From positions 7,454 to 71,453 of the forward strand of contig LVWT01000057.1 in NCBI GenBank assembly GCA_002083405.1: a stretch of DNA of 64,000 nt, written 5' to 3'. Source of the DNA: Nitrospira sp. SG-bin2. Lineage in GTDB: Bacteria; Nitrospirota; Nitrospiria; Nitrospirales; Nitrospiraceae. Shown piece by piece: positions 1-7,810 of the stretch. Under the pieces are notes generated by a model, which saw only the letters and a program-made list of their open reading frames with translations, was not told the origin of the DNA and did no database searches. A program made the translations under genes and the position numbers. Position 1 is the first letter of the stretch. Each line of letters opens with the position of its first letter.

Positions 1-301
1 CGCGAAGATAATAGAGCTTGGCCCGCCGAACGCGTCCCTGACGGACGACATCGACCTTGGCGACGATCGGCGAATGCACCGGGAAAATACGCTCGACACC
101 GACTCCGTAGGACAGCTTGCGAACCGTAAAGGTCTCCGTATTCAAGGAACCCTTACGGGCGATCACCGTGCCTTCATAGACCTGAATGCGTTCCTTGTCG
201 CCTTCGACCACCTTGACGTGGACCTTGACGGTATCCCCGATCTCGAATATCGGAGCTGACTTCTTCGTATAGGACCGTTGAATACGCTCTAACTGATTCA
301 T
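1..301 (-). CDS. rplS: 50S ribosomal protein L19 (partial, C-terminus outside window)
   Basis: Large-subunit ribosomal protein bL19, located at the 30S-50S interface. The reverse strand from the ATG at 299-301 reads MNQLERIQRSYTKK, then IFEIGDTVKVHVKV and VYEGTVIARKG, which is the typical L19 N-terminal half. The reading frame is still open at base 1, so the last residues lie outside. The start codon overlaps the trmD stop by four bases (ATGA), implying translational coupling at the end of the ffh-rpsP-rimM-trmD-rplS operon. This gene order is conserved in many bacteria. Confidence 0.95.
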   Translation of the reverse strand, partial: MNQLERIQRSYTKKSAPIFEIGDTVKVHVKVVEGDKERIQVYEGTVIARKGSLNTETFTVRKLSYGVGVERIFPVHSPIVAKVDVVRQGRVRRAKLYYLR

Positions 302-1101
302 GACCTCACCCCTCCTCCAGCATCATACATCGGCACCATTGAGACATCTTCACTCATCAATTCATTCAACAACCGCTGATCTTCATGTGTGAGCACGCGA
401 TCTCTCAAGAGATCAGGACGTCTGAGAAACGTGCTGCGCAAGGCCTGCTTTCTGCGCCACACACGAATCGCTTCGTGATGCCCGGACAACAACACGTCCG
501 GAACACCCAACCCTCGAACCTCCGCCGGCCTGGTGTAATGCGGATACTCCAGCAACGAGTCTGAGAACGACTCTTCGCTCAAGGACTCCGGATCGCCCAA
601 GACGCCGGGCACCAACCGCGCCGCTGCATCGATCAACACCAGCGCCGGCAGCTCGCCTCCGGTCAGCACATAGTCGCCGACCGACACTTCTTCCGGCGAC
701 AGCGCCGTTCTGACACGCTCATCGATCCCTTCATAATGACCGCAGAGGATCACGATGCGGCGCTGCTCGCGCGCAAGATCTTGCGCATAGGCGTGCGTAA
801 AGGGCCGGCCCTGGGGCGATGGAAACAGCAGGCGGATCTGTCCTCCGCTCGCCTCCGTCTCTTTCACCAACGCATCGACCGCGCGCAAGATCGGCTCGGC
901 CTTCAGCACCATGCCTGCGCCGCCGCCATAGGGCACATCATCGGCGACTTTGTGGCGATCCTCGGTGAAATCGCGGAGATTCCGCACCTTCACATCGAGA
1001 AGGCCCTTGTCCTGCGCGCGCTTGAGCATGCTCTGCCCCAAGACAGGAGCCACCATGTCCGGGAACAATGTCAGTACATCAACGCGCAGCATCTTACCCA
1101 T
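298..1101 (-). CDS. trmD: tRNA (guanine-N1-)-methyltransferase TrmD
   Basis: Transfers a methyl group from S-adenosylmethionine to N1 of G37 in tRNAs, preventing +1 frameshifting. The 267-residue product has the normal family length and begins MLRVDVLTLFPDM. It contains the knotted SPOUT-fold SAM-binding loops, seen as LCGHYEGIDERV (about residues 119-130) and GDYVLTGGELPALVLID (about 142-158). The ATG at 1101 overlaps the rimM stop by eight bases; an internal ATG at 1092 is an alternative start. It lies between rimM and rplS in the ribosomal operon. Confidence 0.97.
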   Translation of the reverse strand: MGKMLRVDVLTLFPDMVAPVLGQSMLKRAQDKGLLDVKVRNLRDFTEDRHKVADDVPYGGGAGMVLKAEPILRAVDALVKETEASGGQIRLLFPSPQGRPFTHAYAQDLAREQRRIVILCGHYEGIDERVRTALSPEEVSVGDYVLTGGELPALVLIDAAARLVPGVLGDPESLSEESFSDSLLEYPHYTRPAEVRGLGVPDVLLSGHHEAIRVWRRKQALRSTFLRRPDLLRDRVLTHEDQRLLNELMSEDVSMVPMYDAGGGVRS

Positions 1102-1612
1102 CTATTCCATCGATCATACGAACAGTCATAAGCCGATGTTCGAGATCAACCGCGGTCACCCACTCTTTGGCCGCTGGAATCAAGGTCTCCTTGGCGCCTT
1201 GGCGAACGACGAACACATGGCCGCCCGGCAATTCCACGATCTCTTCCAGCACGCCGATCGGTAGCCCCTGATCGGTCTGCACGCCGATACCGACCAAGTC
1301 ACACTCGTAGTACTGACCGGCCGGGAGCATGGGCACAATGCCGCGAGGAGCCTGAATCAGACTGCCGCGCCATAGCCCCGCCTCTTCCGGCGAAGTCAAC
1401 CCGGCAAACCTCACGATCAACCGCTCTCCGGCGCGCCTCACATGGGTCACGCTGGTGTCCATCGTCTTGCCGTCTTTTGCAACCAGACTCACGCTGGTCA
1501 ACGTCTCAAACCGCCCGGGCACGTCGCTCAGCGAACGAACCTTGACCTCGCCCCTGACGCCAAACGGCCGTTCGACCAGTCCTACCGTCACCGTGTCGAG
1601 ATCGCTCACCAT
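1094..1612 (-). CDS. rimM: 16S rRNA processing protein RimM
   Basis: Assembly factor for the head of the 30S subunit that binds S19. The protein has an N-terminal RimM beta-barrel (VTVGLVERPFGVRGEVKV) and a C-terminal PRC-barrel (YYECDLVGIGVQTDQG onwards), in total about 170 residues as usual. I place the start at the ATG at 1612. An upstream in-frame TTG at 1618 and a GTG at 1609 are also possible, and no strong Shine-Dalgarno decides between them. It lies a few bases downstream of rpsP and overlaps trmD. The KH-domain gene often found between rpsP and rimM is absent. Confidence 0.95.
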   Translation of the reverse strand: MVSDLDTVTVGLVERPFGVRGEVKVRSLSDVPGRFETLTSVSLVAKDGKTMDTSVTHVRRAGERLIVRFAGLTSPEEAGLWRGSLIQAPRGIVPMLPAGQYYECDLVGIGVQTDQGLPIGVLEEIVELPGGHVFVVRQGAKETLIPAAKEWVTAVDLEHRLMTVRMIDGIDG

Positions 1613-1624
1613 ACACAACGCGAG

Positions 1625-1915
1625 CTACTTCGCAGCAGTCGCCTTCCGCGCGGACTTTTCCGCCTCGAACTGCTTCCAGACGCCGGCCCGGCGAAGCAAG
1701 GTTCGCACGGTGACAGAGGGCTGCGCCCCCTGATGCAACCACGTCAGGACGCGGTCCTGCTTGAGCTCCGGGACACCGGCGGCCTTGAGTGGATCAAAGA
1801 TCCCCAGAATTTCAAGGAACCGGCCGTCCCGGGCCTTTCTTGAATCGGCGGCGACCAGCCGATACATCGGTCGTTTGTGTCTACCTGTCCGAGCCAGTCT
1901 TAAATGAACAGCCAC
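1625..1915 (-). CDS. rpsP: 30S ribosomal protein S16
   Basis: Small-subunit protein bS16, needed for 30S assembly. The product starts with MAVHLRLARTGRHKRPMYR and includes the usual EILGIFDPL segment, followed by a basic, Ala-rich tail; 96 residues is slightly longer than the core family. The start is a GTG at 1913-1915 preceded by GGAGGA at good spacing. It is separated from ffh by about 100 bases in which no clear terminator is seen, so co-transcription is likely. Confidence 0.96.
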   Translation of the reverse strand: MAVHLRLARTGRHKRPMYRLVAADSRKARDGRFLEILGIFDPLKAAGVPELKQDRVLTWLHQGAQPSVTVRTLLRRAGVWKQFEAEKSARKATAAK

Positions 1916-2018
1916 ACTGTCCTCCTTCTGAACGATACGTTCAAGTTTAGGTTACGGCTGAGTCCAAGAAGAAAGCCGATTGCGATCTCGACCTCAGCCT
2001 TGACCTTTGCCTACGTCA

Positions 2019-3365
2019 TTACATCGAGCGCATGAGCTGGGCGAGATGCCGCCGCCCTCCTGCGCCGGTCATGGCCTTTGCCAGTTTTTTCGCCGAGAGA
2101 AACTGCTTGATCAGCCGATTCACGTCCTGGACCGTAACGCCGCTTCCACGTGCGATCCGTTTTTTCCGGCTTCCGTTGATGATGGTATGGTCCCGGCGCT
2201 CGCGTATCGTCATCGAATCGATCATCGCCGCCACCCGGCCCATTTCCCGCTCCGGCTTATCTCCCTCGATCGCGCTCTTGAGCTTCTGCCCGCCCGGAAG
2301 CATCCCGAGTATCTGATCCAACGAGCCCAGGCGGCCCATCTGCCCCAGCTGGGCGCGAAAATCTTCCAGCGTAAAGGTATTGCTCGTCAGCCGCCGCTGC
2401 GCGACTTCCGCCTGCTCGCGGGAAATGCTTTCCTGGGCTTTTTCAATGAGCGACAGCACGTCGCCCATGCCCAAAATGCGCGACGCCATGCGATCGGGGT
2501 GAAACGGCTCGAGCGCATCCAGCTTTTCCCCCACACCGAGAAACTTGATCGGCTTGCCGGTGACGGCCCGAATCGACAAGACCGCGCCCCCGCGCGCGTC
2601 ACCTTCCACCTTCGTCAGAATGATGCCGGTCACGCCGATCTTTTGATCGAACTGGCCTGCCATCGTCACCGCATCCTGACCGGTCATCGCATCGGCAACC
2701 AGCAAGACCTCTTGAGGAGCCACCGCCGCCTTCACTGCGACAAGCTCTCCCATCAACTCATCGTCGATATGGAGCCGACCTCCCGTATCCAGCACGACCA
2801 GATCGAACCCCTGCTCCCGTCCCTGCTCGACGCCGGCCCGGCAGATACGCACGACATCCGATTGAGAAGCCTGGGTCTGATCGGCGCGATACACATCGAT
2901 CCCAAGATCGCGTCCCAGCGCGCTCAGCTGTTCACCGGCCGCAGGCCTGCGCGGATCGGCCGCGACCAGGAGTACCCGCTTGCCCTGCTGTTTGAACAGG
3001 CGGGCCAGCTTGCCGCAGGTCGTCGTCTTACCGGCCCCTTGCAACCCGACCATCATCACCACAGTAGGCGGCTGCGAGTTGAGCGCCAGCCCCGAGCGCT
3101 CGCGCCCCATCATGTCGCTCAGTTCATCCCATACGATCTTGACGACCTGATGGCCCGGCGTCAGGCTTTGCAGCACCTCCTGCCCGATGGCCTTTTGGCG
3201 GACACGCTCGATGAACTCCTTCACGATCTTGAAGTTGACGTCGGCTTCGAGCAGGGCAAAGCGCACGTCCTTCAACGCTTCAGTGATATTCTGCTCCGTG
3301 AGCACACCCTGCCCGCGAAGTTTCTTCAGAACCTTTTCAAATTTGTCGCTCAGCGCGTCAAACAT
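2019..3365 (-). CDS. ffh: signal recognition particle GTPase Ffh
   Basis: Protein subunit of the bacterial signal recognition particle, which binds 4.5S RNA and signal sequences of nascent membrane proteins. The 448-residue product has the N domain, the G domain with P-loop GLQGAGKTTTCGKLA (about residues 106-120), the VLDTGGR and TKVEGDARGG GTPase motifs, and a C-terminal M domain with RIARGSGVTVQDVNRLIKQF (about 404-423). The start is ATG. It is the first gene of the minus-strand operon and has a good sigma70-like promoter about 80 bases upstream. Confidence 0.97.
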   Translation of the reverse strand: MFDALSDKFEKVLKKLRGQGVLTEQNITEALKDVRFALLEADVNFKIVKEFIERVRQKAIGQEVLQSLTPGHQVVKIVWDELSDMMGRERSGLALNSQPPTVVMMVGLQGAGKTTTCGKLARLFKQQGKRVLLVAADPRRPAAGEQLSALGRDLGIDVYRADQTQASQSDVVRICRAGVEQGREQGFDLVVLDTGGRLHIDDELMGELVAVKAAVAPQEVLLVADAMTGQDAVTMAGQFDQKIGVTGIILTKVEGDARGGAVLSIRAVTGKPIKFLGVGEKLDALEPFHPDRMASRILGMGDVLSLIEKAQESISREQAEVAQRRLTSNTFTLEDFRAQLGQMGRLGSLDQILGMLPGGQKLKSAIEGDKPEREMGRVAAMIDSMTIRERRDHTIINGSRKKRIARGSGVTVQDVNRLIKQFLSAKKLAKAMTGAGGRRHLAQLMRSM

Positions 3366-3445
3366 AGGACGATATAGAACGAAGCCATCTTAGCCTTAGC
3401 CAGATCTCCGATCGCCTCGAAAAATCTAGAAAAAGAGCATCGGTG

Positions 3446-3474
3446 AGTGTATAGAACCGGGGAATGCAAGTCAA
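3446..3474 (-). promoter_or_regulatory. predicted sigma70-type promoter of the ffh operon
   Basis: On the reverse strand TTGACT (3469-3474) is separated by exactly 17 bases from TACACT (3446-3451), about 80 bases upstream of the ffh ATG. The match to the -35 and -10 consensus is visible; activity is inferred. Confidence 0.5.
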
Positions 3475-3596
3475 GGCAGTACCGGGGCTGTATCAAGTCG
3501 GCAGATTTGTTGACTTGCCGGAAACCTTTCGATATGGTGCCTTGACCGTACCGCTGCCACAATGTCTCGTTTCGCAAATGGAGGATCCGCGCGCCC

Positions 3597-3857
3597 GTGC
3601 GAAAGTCACCGTGGGTTCTGTTTGTCTTTATCATTATCGGCGGGCTGCTTGGCGGAATTCTTGGAGAAATCCTCCACGTCATCGCGCCCCAGGGCACGAT
3701 TCAAAACATCTTCTCCACGCACTTTATGCCGGGCCTCAGTCCTCCGCTCACGATCGACTTGGTCTTGATGAAACTCACCTTAGGGTTCAGCCTTAAAGTC
3801 AATGTCATCAGTGTGTTGGGTATGTTCGTCGGGGTCTATTTCTACAAGCACGTGTAG
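3597..3857 (+). CDS. DUF4321 family small membrane protein
   Basis: 86-residue protein beginning with a GTG (MRKSPWVLFVFIIIGGLLGG). It has one hydrophobic segment near the N-terminus (about residues 7-27) and a second, C-terminal one (about 68-83) around VISVLGMFVGVYFY, with a short soluble loop between them. This pattern and length fit the DUF4321 family of uncharacterised membrane proteins. The function is unknown. It is convergent with the displaced uvrB 3' fragment that begins five bases after its stop, which was probably the original uvrB end. Confidence 0.75.
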   Translation: MRKSPWVLFVFIIIGGLLGGILGEILHVIAPQGTIQNIFSTHFMPGLSPPLTIDLVLMKLTLGFSLKVNVISVLGMFVGVYFYKHV

Positions 3858-3861
3858 CGGG

Positions 3862-3957
3862 CTACGACTTCACTTCAAGGTCTTTCAGCTTCAGCGCCCG
3901 AATCTGATTACGCAACTCAGCCGCCCGTTCGAAGGCCAATTCCTTGGCTGCCGCCTT
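3862..3957 (-). pseudogene. displaced 3' end of uvrB
   Basis: The reverse strand encodes roughly the last 31 codons of a UvrB, reading ELAFERAAELRNQIRALKLK then DLEVKS and a TAG stop at 3862-3864. The stretch 3885-3957 is almost identical to the end of the intact uvrB at 4860-4936, with only a few substitutions; the final residues differ (KDLEVKS here, KNLNVPS in the intact gene). Homology stops abruptly at 3957, next to the stop codon of the nucleotidyltransferase gene. I read this as the original gene end, left behind when a two-gene cassette arrived with its own uvrB 3' end. Confidence 0.85.
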
Positions 3958-3959
3958 AT

Positions 3960-4508
3960 TTACGACGGCAACTCAAGGAGAGCACGAACTTCTTGGCCGA
4001 TTCCCAACTCATCAGCTTGCGCGACCAGACGGTTTTTATCCTCAGTGCTGGGATTGCGCACTTCCATGACGCTCTTTGCATCCTGCACATCAACAGGTCC
4101 GCCCGCATAGAGTTTCATCAGCACGAGCGCTTGCCAATTCACCACCGGTACTGCACAGCCCAATACCTTCAATGTTTCAATTCCATTAAACACCACATTG
4201 ATCCACTTCGGCCTGAGCACGATAAGTTGCACAGGCACTCCCTGCCCTTTGTACTCGATCGTAAGATGAAACACGCCTTGTAAGGGATCATCGGCGTCTC
4301 CTGCCTCGTATGTTGCGCTGAGATAAGCGGCAAGCGCGCGAGGCTCAGATGTTCCCAGCACCACAGCCAGATCAATGTCTTGCGTCGCGCGCGAGACACC
4401 CCATGCTGATACGGCAAACCCACCGATCAGCGCATACGCCTGGAGCAAGCCTTCCTTGCGGGCCTGTTCGAGTCGGGTATTGATCTGACCTAGGATTTCA
4501 GAGAACAC
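3960..4508 (-). CDS. nucleotidyltransferase-fold protein (cassette cargo)
   Basis: 182-residue protein with the pol-beta-type nucleotidyltransferase signature: ALIGGFAVSAWG followed by RATQDIDLAVV (about residues 26-48), giving the GG motif and the DxD metal pair. Related proteins (DUF6036 and AbiEii-like groups) often occur in two-gene modules, some of which act as toxins. The target is unknown here. It overlaps the upstream small gene by 19 bases, so the two are likely translated together. The stop codon lies at the junction with the displaced uvrB fragment. A toxin role is inference only. Confidence 0.7.
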   Translation of the reverse strand: MFSEILGQINTRLEQARKEGLLQAYALIGGFAVSAWGVSRATQDIDLAVVLGTSEPRALAAYLSATYEAGDADDPLQGVFHLTIEYKGQGVPVQLIVLRPKWINVVFNGIETLKVLGCAVPVVNWQALVLMKLYAGGPVDVQDAKSVMEVRNPSTEDKNRLVAQADELGIGQEVRALLELPS

Positions 4509-4702
4509 GCGCGGCTCAGCTCAAGACAGAAATCAGATAGGTACAACGCAACCGTCACACGTTCCTCCGGCGTCATGCGTCTGGCCCGCTCGATTTTCTC
4601 GTGCGAACGCCGCTCACTCAGCTTGCTTGGCCGCCGTCGGACGTTCCGCAAAAGCGCCTGCTGTTGGGAATTCATATAATCAAGTATACACGGGTCCTCC
4701 AT
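4490..4702 (-). CDS. small partner protein of the nucleotidyltransferase
   Basis: Small basic protein containing MNSQQQALLRNVRRRPSKLS and MTPEERVTVALYLSDFCLEL. The second segment resembles helical stretches of short proteins that commonly precede nucleotidyltransferase genes. Start uncertain: ATG at 4702 is chosen; GTG at 4723 and ATG at 4675 are in frame. A TATACT box sits just before the ATG at 4675, so a near-leaderless start there is possible. It may be the antitoxin or adaptor of the downstream enzyme; this is inferred from pairing alone. Confidence 0.55.
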   Translation of the reverse strand: MEDPCILDYMNSQQQALLRNVRRRPSKLSERRSHEKIERARRMTPEERVTVALYLSDFCLELSRACSLKS

Positions 4703-4839
4703 AGCCTCAAAGGATGAATTCACAGGATCTGCTTAGAGCAGCCACCGGTGACACGCTGGTATTGACGCTTGCCCCTTACCGTAGACGCTGCTTTCTGAGC
4801 AACGAGTAGCCAACACCGGCGTGTTTTTTTACCGTCCGG

Positions 4840-6837
4840 CTAGGACGGCACGTTGAGATTTTTCAGCTTCAGCGCCCGAATCTGATTGCGCAGCTCAGCC
4901 GCCCGTTCGAAGGCCAATTCCTTGGCTGCCGCCTTCATCTCCGTCTCTAGCCGTTTGATGAGCTGATCCGTCGCTTCACCCCCTCCATACTGCCCGACTG
5001 TTTCAGCCGCCAGATCTAGCTGAACGTAATCCATCTCGGCCACCGCGTACTCCAATTCCGGAATCCCCTTCTTCACGCCGGTGGGAGTAATCCCGTGGGC
5101 CAGATTGTATTCCGCCTGAATCGCTCTACGCCGGTTCGTTTCGTCGATCGCCGCTTTCATGGAGGCCGTCACGAAATCCCCGTAAAAAATCACCCGGCCA
5201 TCGAGATTGCGCGCCGCGCGCCCCGCGGTCTGAATGAGCGAGCGGTACGAACGCAGATAGCCTTCCTTGTCCGCGTCGAGAATGGCGACCAGACTGACCT
5301 CCGGTAAATCGAGGCCTTCACGCAACAAGTTGATGCCGACCAGCACATCAAACACGCCGCGGCGGAGATCCCGCACAATTTCGGCCCGTTCGAGCGTCTT
5401 GATGTCGGAATGGAGGTAGCGCACCTTCACGCCGAGATCGTGGTAATACTCCGTCAGGTCTTCAGCCATGCGCTTCGTCAGCGTCGTGACGAGCACGCGG
5501 CTTCCCTTGGCCGTTTCAGCCCGCACCTGCCCGAGCAAGTGATCCACCTGCCCTTTGGCCGACACCACCTCGATCGGCGGGTCCATCAGGCCGGTTGGCC
5601 GGATAATCTGTTCGACAACCTCGCCACCCGCATGCTCCAGTTCGTACGAGCCCGGCGTCGCCGACACATAGACCACTTGATTCAGGCACTGCTCGAATTC
5701 TGAAAATTTCAGCGGCCGATTATCGACGGCGGACGGCAGTCGAAATCCATAGTCCACCAGCGTTCGCTTGCGCGAGTAGTCCCCCTCATACATCCCTCCG
5801 ACTTGCGGAACACTCGCATGCGACTCATCGACGATCAGCAAAAACTCTTTCGGGAAATAATCCAGCAGCGTCGGCGGCGGTTCACCCGGCGCCCGGCCGC
5901 TGAGATGGCGCGAGTAGTTCTCAATGCCGTGGCAGTAGCCCATCGCGCGGATCATCTCCAGATCGAACTTCGTGCGCTGTTCCAGCCGCTGCGCTTCCAC
6001 CAGCCGGCCCGTTTTTCGGAGATGGGCCACCCGTTCATCCAGTTCCTCCTCGATGCCGGTGATCGCCCGTTCATACCGGTCCGGCGCGATCAGGTAGTGG
6101 GTGTTGGGATAGATGGCCACCTTGGGCAACTTGCCCAACGACTTCCCGGTAAGCGGATCGATCTGATGAATGGCATCGACCACGTCGCCGAACAGTTCGA
6201 TACGCACCGACTTCGCCTCCGACGAGGCCGGGAAAATTTCGATCACATCCCCGCGCGCGCGGAACGTGCCGCGATGAAAATCCACGTCGTTGCGCTCGTA
6301 CTGAATCTCCACGAGTTTCGCCAGAATTTTCTCCCGCCTGACTTCCATACCTTCTTCCACATAGACCAGCATGTCATGGTAGACCTCCGGAGACCCCAGC
6401 CCGTAGATGCACGACACCGACGACACAATCAGCACGTCGTTGCGCTGGAGCAGCGAGGTCGTCGCGGAATGCCGCATCTGATCGATGGCATCGTTGATCG
6501 ACGCGTCTTTGGCGATATACGTGTCGCTCTGGGGAATGTAGGCTTCAGGCTGATAGTAGTCGTAATAACTCACGAAATATTCAACGGCATTGTGCGGAAA
6601 GAATTGCTTGAACTCTTGATAGAGCTGCCCGGCCAGCGTTTTGTTGTGGACCAGCACCAGCGTCGGCTTTTGAACGCGCTCGACGAGATTGGCCATGGTA
6701 AACGTCTTGCCGGACCCGGTCACACCGAGCAGGACCTGGTGTTTCTTCCCGGACTCCACCCCGGCCGTGAGTTTGGCGATTGCCTCCGGCTGATGACCAC
6801 AGGGTATGAAGGGCGCTTCAAGCTTAAACGGCGGCAT
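4840..6837 (-). CDS. uvrB: excinuclease ABC subunit B
   Basis: DNA-damage-verifying helicase of nucleotide excision repair; works with UvrA and UvrC. The product (about 665 residues) has Walker A GVTGSGKTFTMANL (about 39-52), the beta-hairpin region YYDYYQPEAYIPQSDTYI, the DESH Walker B (LLIVDESHASVPQ), helicase motif VI TAGRAARN, and the C-terminal UVR motif ELAFERAAELRNQI. ATG at 6837 is chosen because GGAG lies at good spacing; a GTG one codon upstream is possible. The 3' end is duplicated at 3862-3957 beyond a two-gene cassette. Confidence 0.97.
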   Translation of the reverse strand: MPPFKLEAPFIPCGHQPEAIAKLTAGVESGKKHQVLLGVTGSGKTFTMANLVERVQKPTLVLVHNKTLAGQLYQEFKQFFPHNAVEYFVSYYDYYQPEAYIPQSDTYIAKDASINDAIDQMRHSATTSLLQRNDVLIVSSVSCIYGLGSPEVYHDMLVYVEEGMEVRREKILAKLVEIQYERNDVDFHRGTFRARGDVIEIFPASSEAKSVRIELFGDVVDAIHQIDPLTGKSLGKLPKVAIYPNTHYLIAPDRYERAITGIEEELDERVAHLRKTGRLVEAQRLEQRTKFDLEMIRAMGYCHGIENYSRHLSGRAPGEPPPTLLDYFPKEFLLIVDESHASVPQVGGMYEGDYSRKRTLVDYGFRLPSAVDNRPLKFSEFEQCLNQVVYVSATPGSYELEHAGGEVVEQIIRPTGLMDPPIEVVSAKGQVDHLLGQVRAETAKGSRVLVTTLTKRMAEDLTEYYHDLGVKVRYLHSDIKTLERAEIVRDLRRGVFDVLVGINLLREGLDLPEVSLVAILDADKEGYLRSYRSLIQTAGRAARNLDGRVIFYGDFVTASMKAAIDETNRRRAIQAEYNLAHGITPTGVKKGIPELEYAVAEMDYVQLDLAAETVGQYGGGEATDQLIKRLETEMKAAAKELAFERAAELRNQIRALKLKNLNVPS

Positions 6838-6878
6838 CACAATCTCCGGCGATCATCTTACCAAATGCTCAATCGCGC

Positions 6879-7010
6879 TTCTCGTGAAGCGTATCGCGTC
6901 CTTCAACCAGGCTCAGGACGGTGAGCCAGTCGAACCGTATCTCGCAAACAAAGATACACGATCTAGAGACACGCGGCTTCCGTCTTGCGCTTGACGCTTC
7001 ACGAGATACG
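6879..7010. repeat. imperfect palindromic intergenic repeat (TCTCGTGAAGCG family)
   Basis: The left arm reads TCTCGTGAAGCGTATC and the right arm GACGCTTCACGAGATACGAG, giving a long imperfect inverted repeat. It also contains the CAGGCTCAGGACGGTGAGCC motif common in dispersed repeats. Related copies occur at 14592, 17030, 30117, 35650, 40632, 41530 and 42470. Confidence 0.7.
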
Positions 7011-7091
7011 AGTGGCGAAGACCTGATATCTGATCGACCCTGACGGAAGAGGCGTCTAAACGCATGCGGTGAAACGCTCCACGACAAAAGA

Positions 7092-7124
7092 AAAGGGGCT
7101 GCCGGAACTTCCGGCAGCCCCTTT
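7092..7124 (-). terminator. intrinsic terminator of the RRM protein gene
   Basis: Near-perfect 16-bp stem AAAGGGGCTGCCGGAA / TTCCGGCAGCCCCTTT, with an A-rich stretch at 7085-7091 that becomes a U-tract on the minus-strand transcript. It lies about 20 bases after the RRM gene stop. Confidence 0.9.
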
Positions 7125-7145
7125 ATCGAACCAAGCGCGCTCGGA

Positions 7146-7451
7146 TTAGTGCCGACCGCCGCCGCCAAACCCTCCACGCCCTCCACCCCCGCCGGAGCGG
7201 GGCTCCTGGGGACGCGCTTCATTGACGGTCAACGTCCGCCCGCCGAGTTCCGTTCCGTTCAGAGCGGTAATCGCGGCCTGGGCTTCAGCATCAGACGACA
7301 TTTCCACAAATCCAAATCCACGGGACTGCCCGGTGAACTTGTCCGTAATGATCCGCGCCGAGGCAACCGCCCCATGCGCGGCAAACAGATCGCTCAGTTG
7401 TTGCTCCGTGGTTGAATATGGCAATCCACCGACATAAATCTTCGCTCCCAT
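7146..7451 (-). CDS. glycine-rich RNA-binding protein (RRM domain)
   Basis: 101-residue single-RRM protein. RNP2 is KIYVGGLPYS (about residues 4-13) and RNP1 is SRGFGFVEM (about 44-52); the tail is Gly/Arg-rich (GGGGGRGGFGGGGRH). Such proteins bind RNA and in bacteria and cyanobacteria are often cold-responsive; the target here is unknown. The ATG at 7451 is preceded by AAGGAGGAG. An upstream in-frame extension to 7643 lacks RRM homology and is rejected. It is followed by a strong terminator and preceded by a 360-base leader region without a gene, which could hold cold-shock-type control. Confidence 0.9.
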   Translation of the reverse strand: MGAKIYVGGLPYSTTEQQLSDLFAAHGAVASARIITDKFTGQSRGFGFVEMSSDAEAQAAITALNGTELGGRTLTVNEARPQEPRSGGGGGRGGFGGGGRH

Positions 7452-7810
7452 TACGCTCCTCCTTGTGCAAATGCAGAATGGTGTTGTCCTGGACGCGAGA
7501 AAGAAACGAGGAAGGAATGGGCCGAAGATGTGATCAACACAGCGGCGTTTCGCACTGGCTTCCGATCGGATTCCCGGGCCGGACCAAAACAACATCCGTT
7601 CAGGCCTTGTCACTCTCATGCTAGTTTGCCAGGCCTTTCGCAATCAAGCGGGCCCATGCTACCCCAGGAAAAAGAACAAATGCAAGCCATCGCCCGAGTT
7701 ATTCGTCACGTTCGCGTACAATCGCCGATGTTCGGCTCCGCGAGACGGGCGAGAGTGGCGGAAACCGGCTTTGCGCGTCACGCGAGTCTCGCGCTTGTCT
7801 CGCGTACCTG
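7452..7810. other. gene-free region upstream of the RRM gene
   Basis: No convincing coding region. It must contain the promoter and leader of the minus-strand RRM gene. Near 7745-7800 there is an imperfect GCGAGAC/GTCTCGC inverted repeat just downstream of the secreted-protein gene that ends at 7811, possibly its terminator, though without a clear U-tract. Confidence 0.4.

Noticed and set aside
2007..3377. Long 456-codon open frame antisense to ffh
   Set aside because: It mirrors a clearly real ffh gene; its product is His/Arg/Leu-rich with no recognisable domain, as expected for an antisense frame in GC-rich DNA.
5803..6924. 373-codon frame antisense to uvrB
   Set aside because: Complement of conserved uvrB codons; Arg/His-rich, no motif, no ribosome-binding site.
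6869..7222. 117-codon minus-strand frame between uvrB and the RRM gene
   Set aside because: It overlaps a palindromic repeat and a strong terminator, and extends into the 3' end of the RRM gene; no protein-like features.
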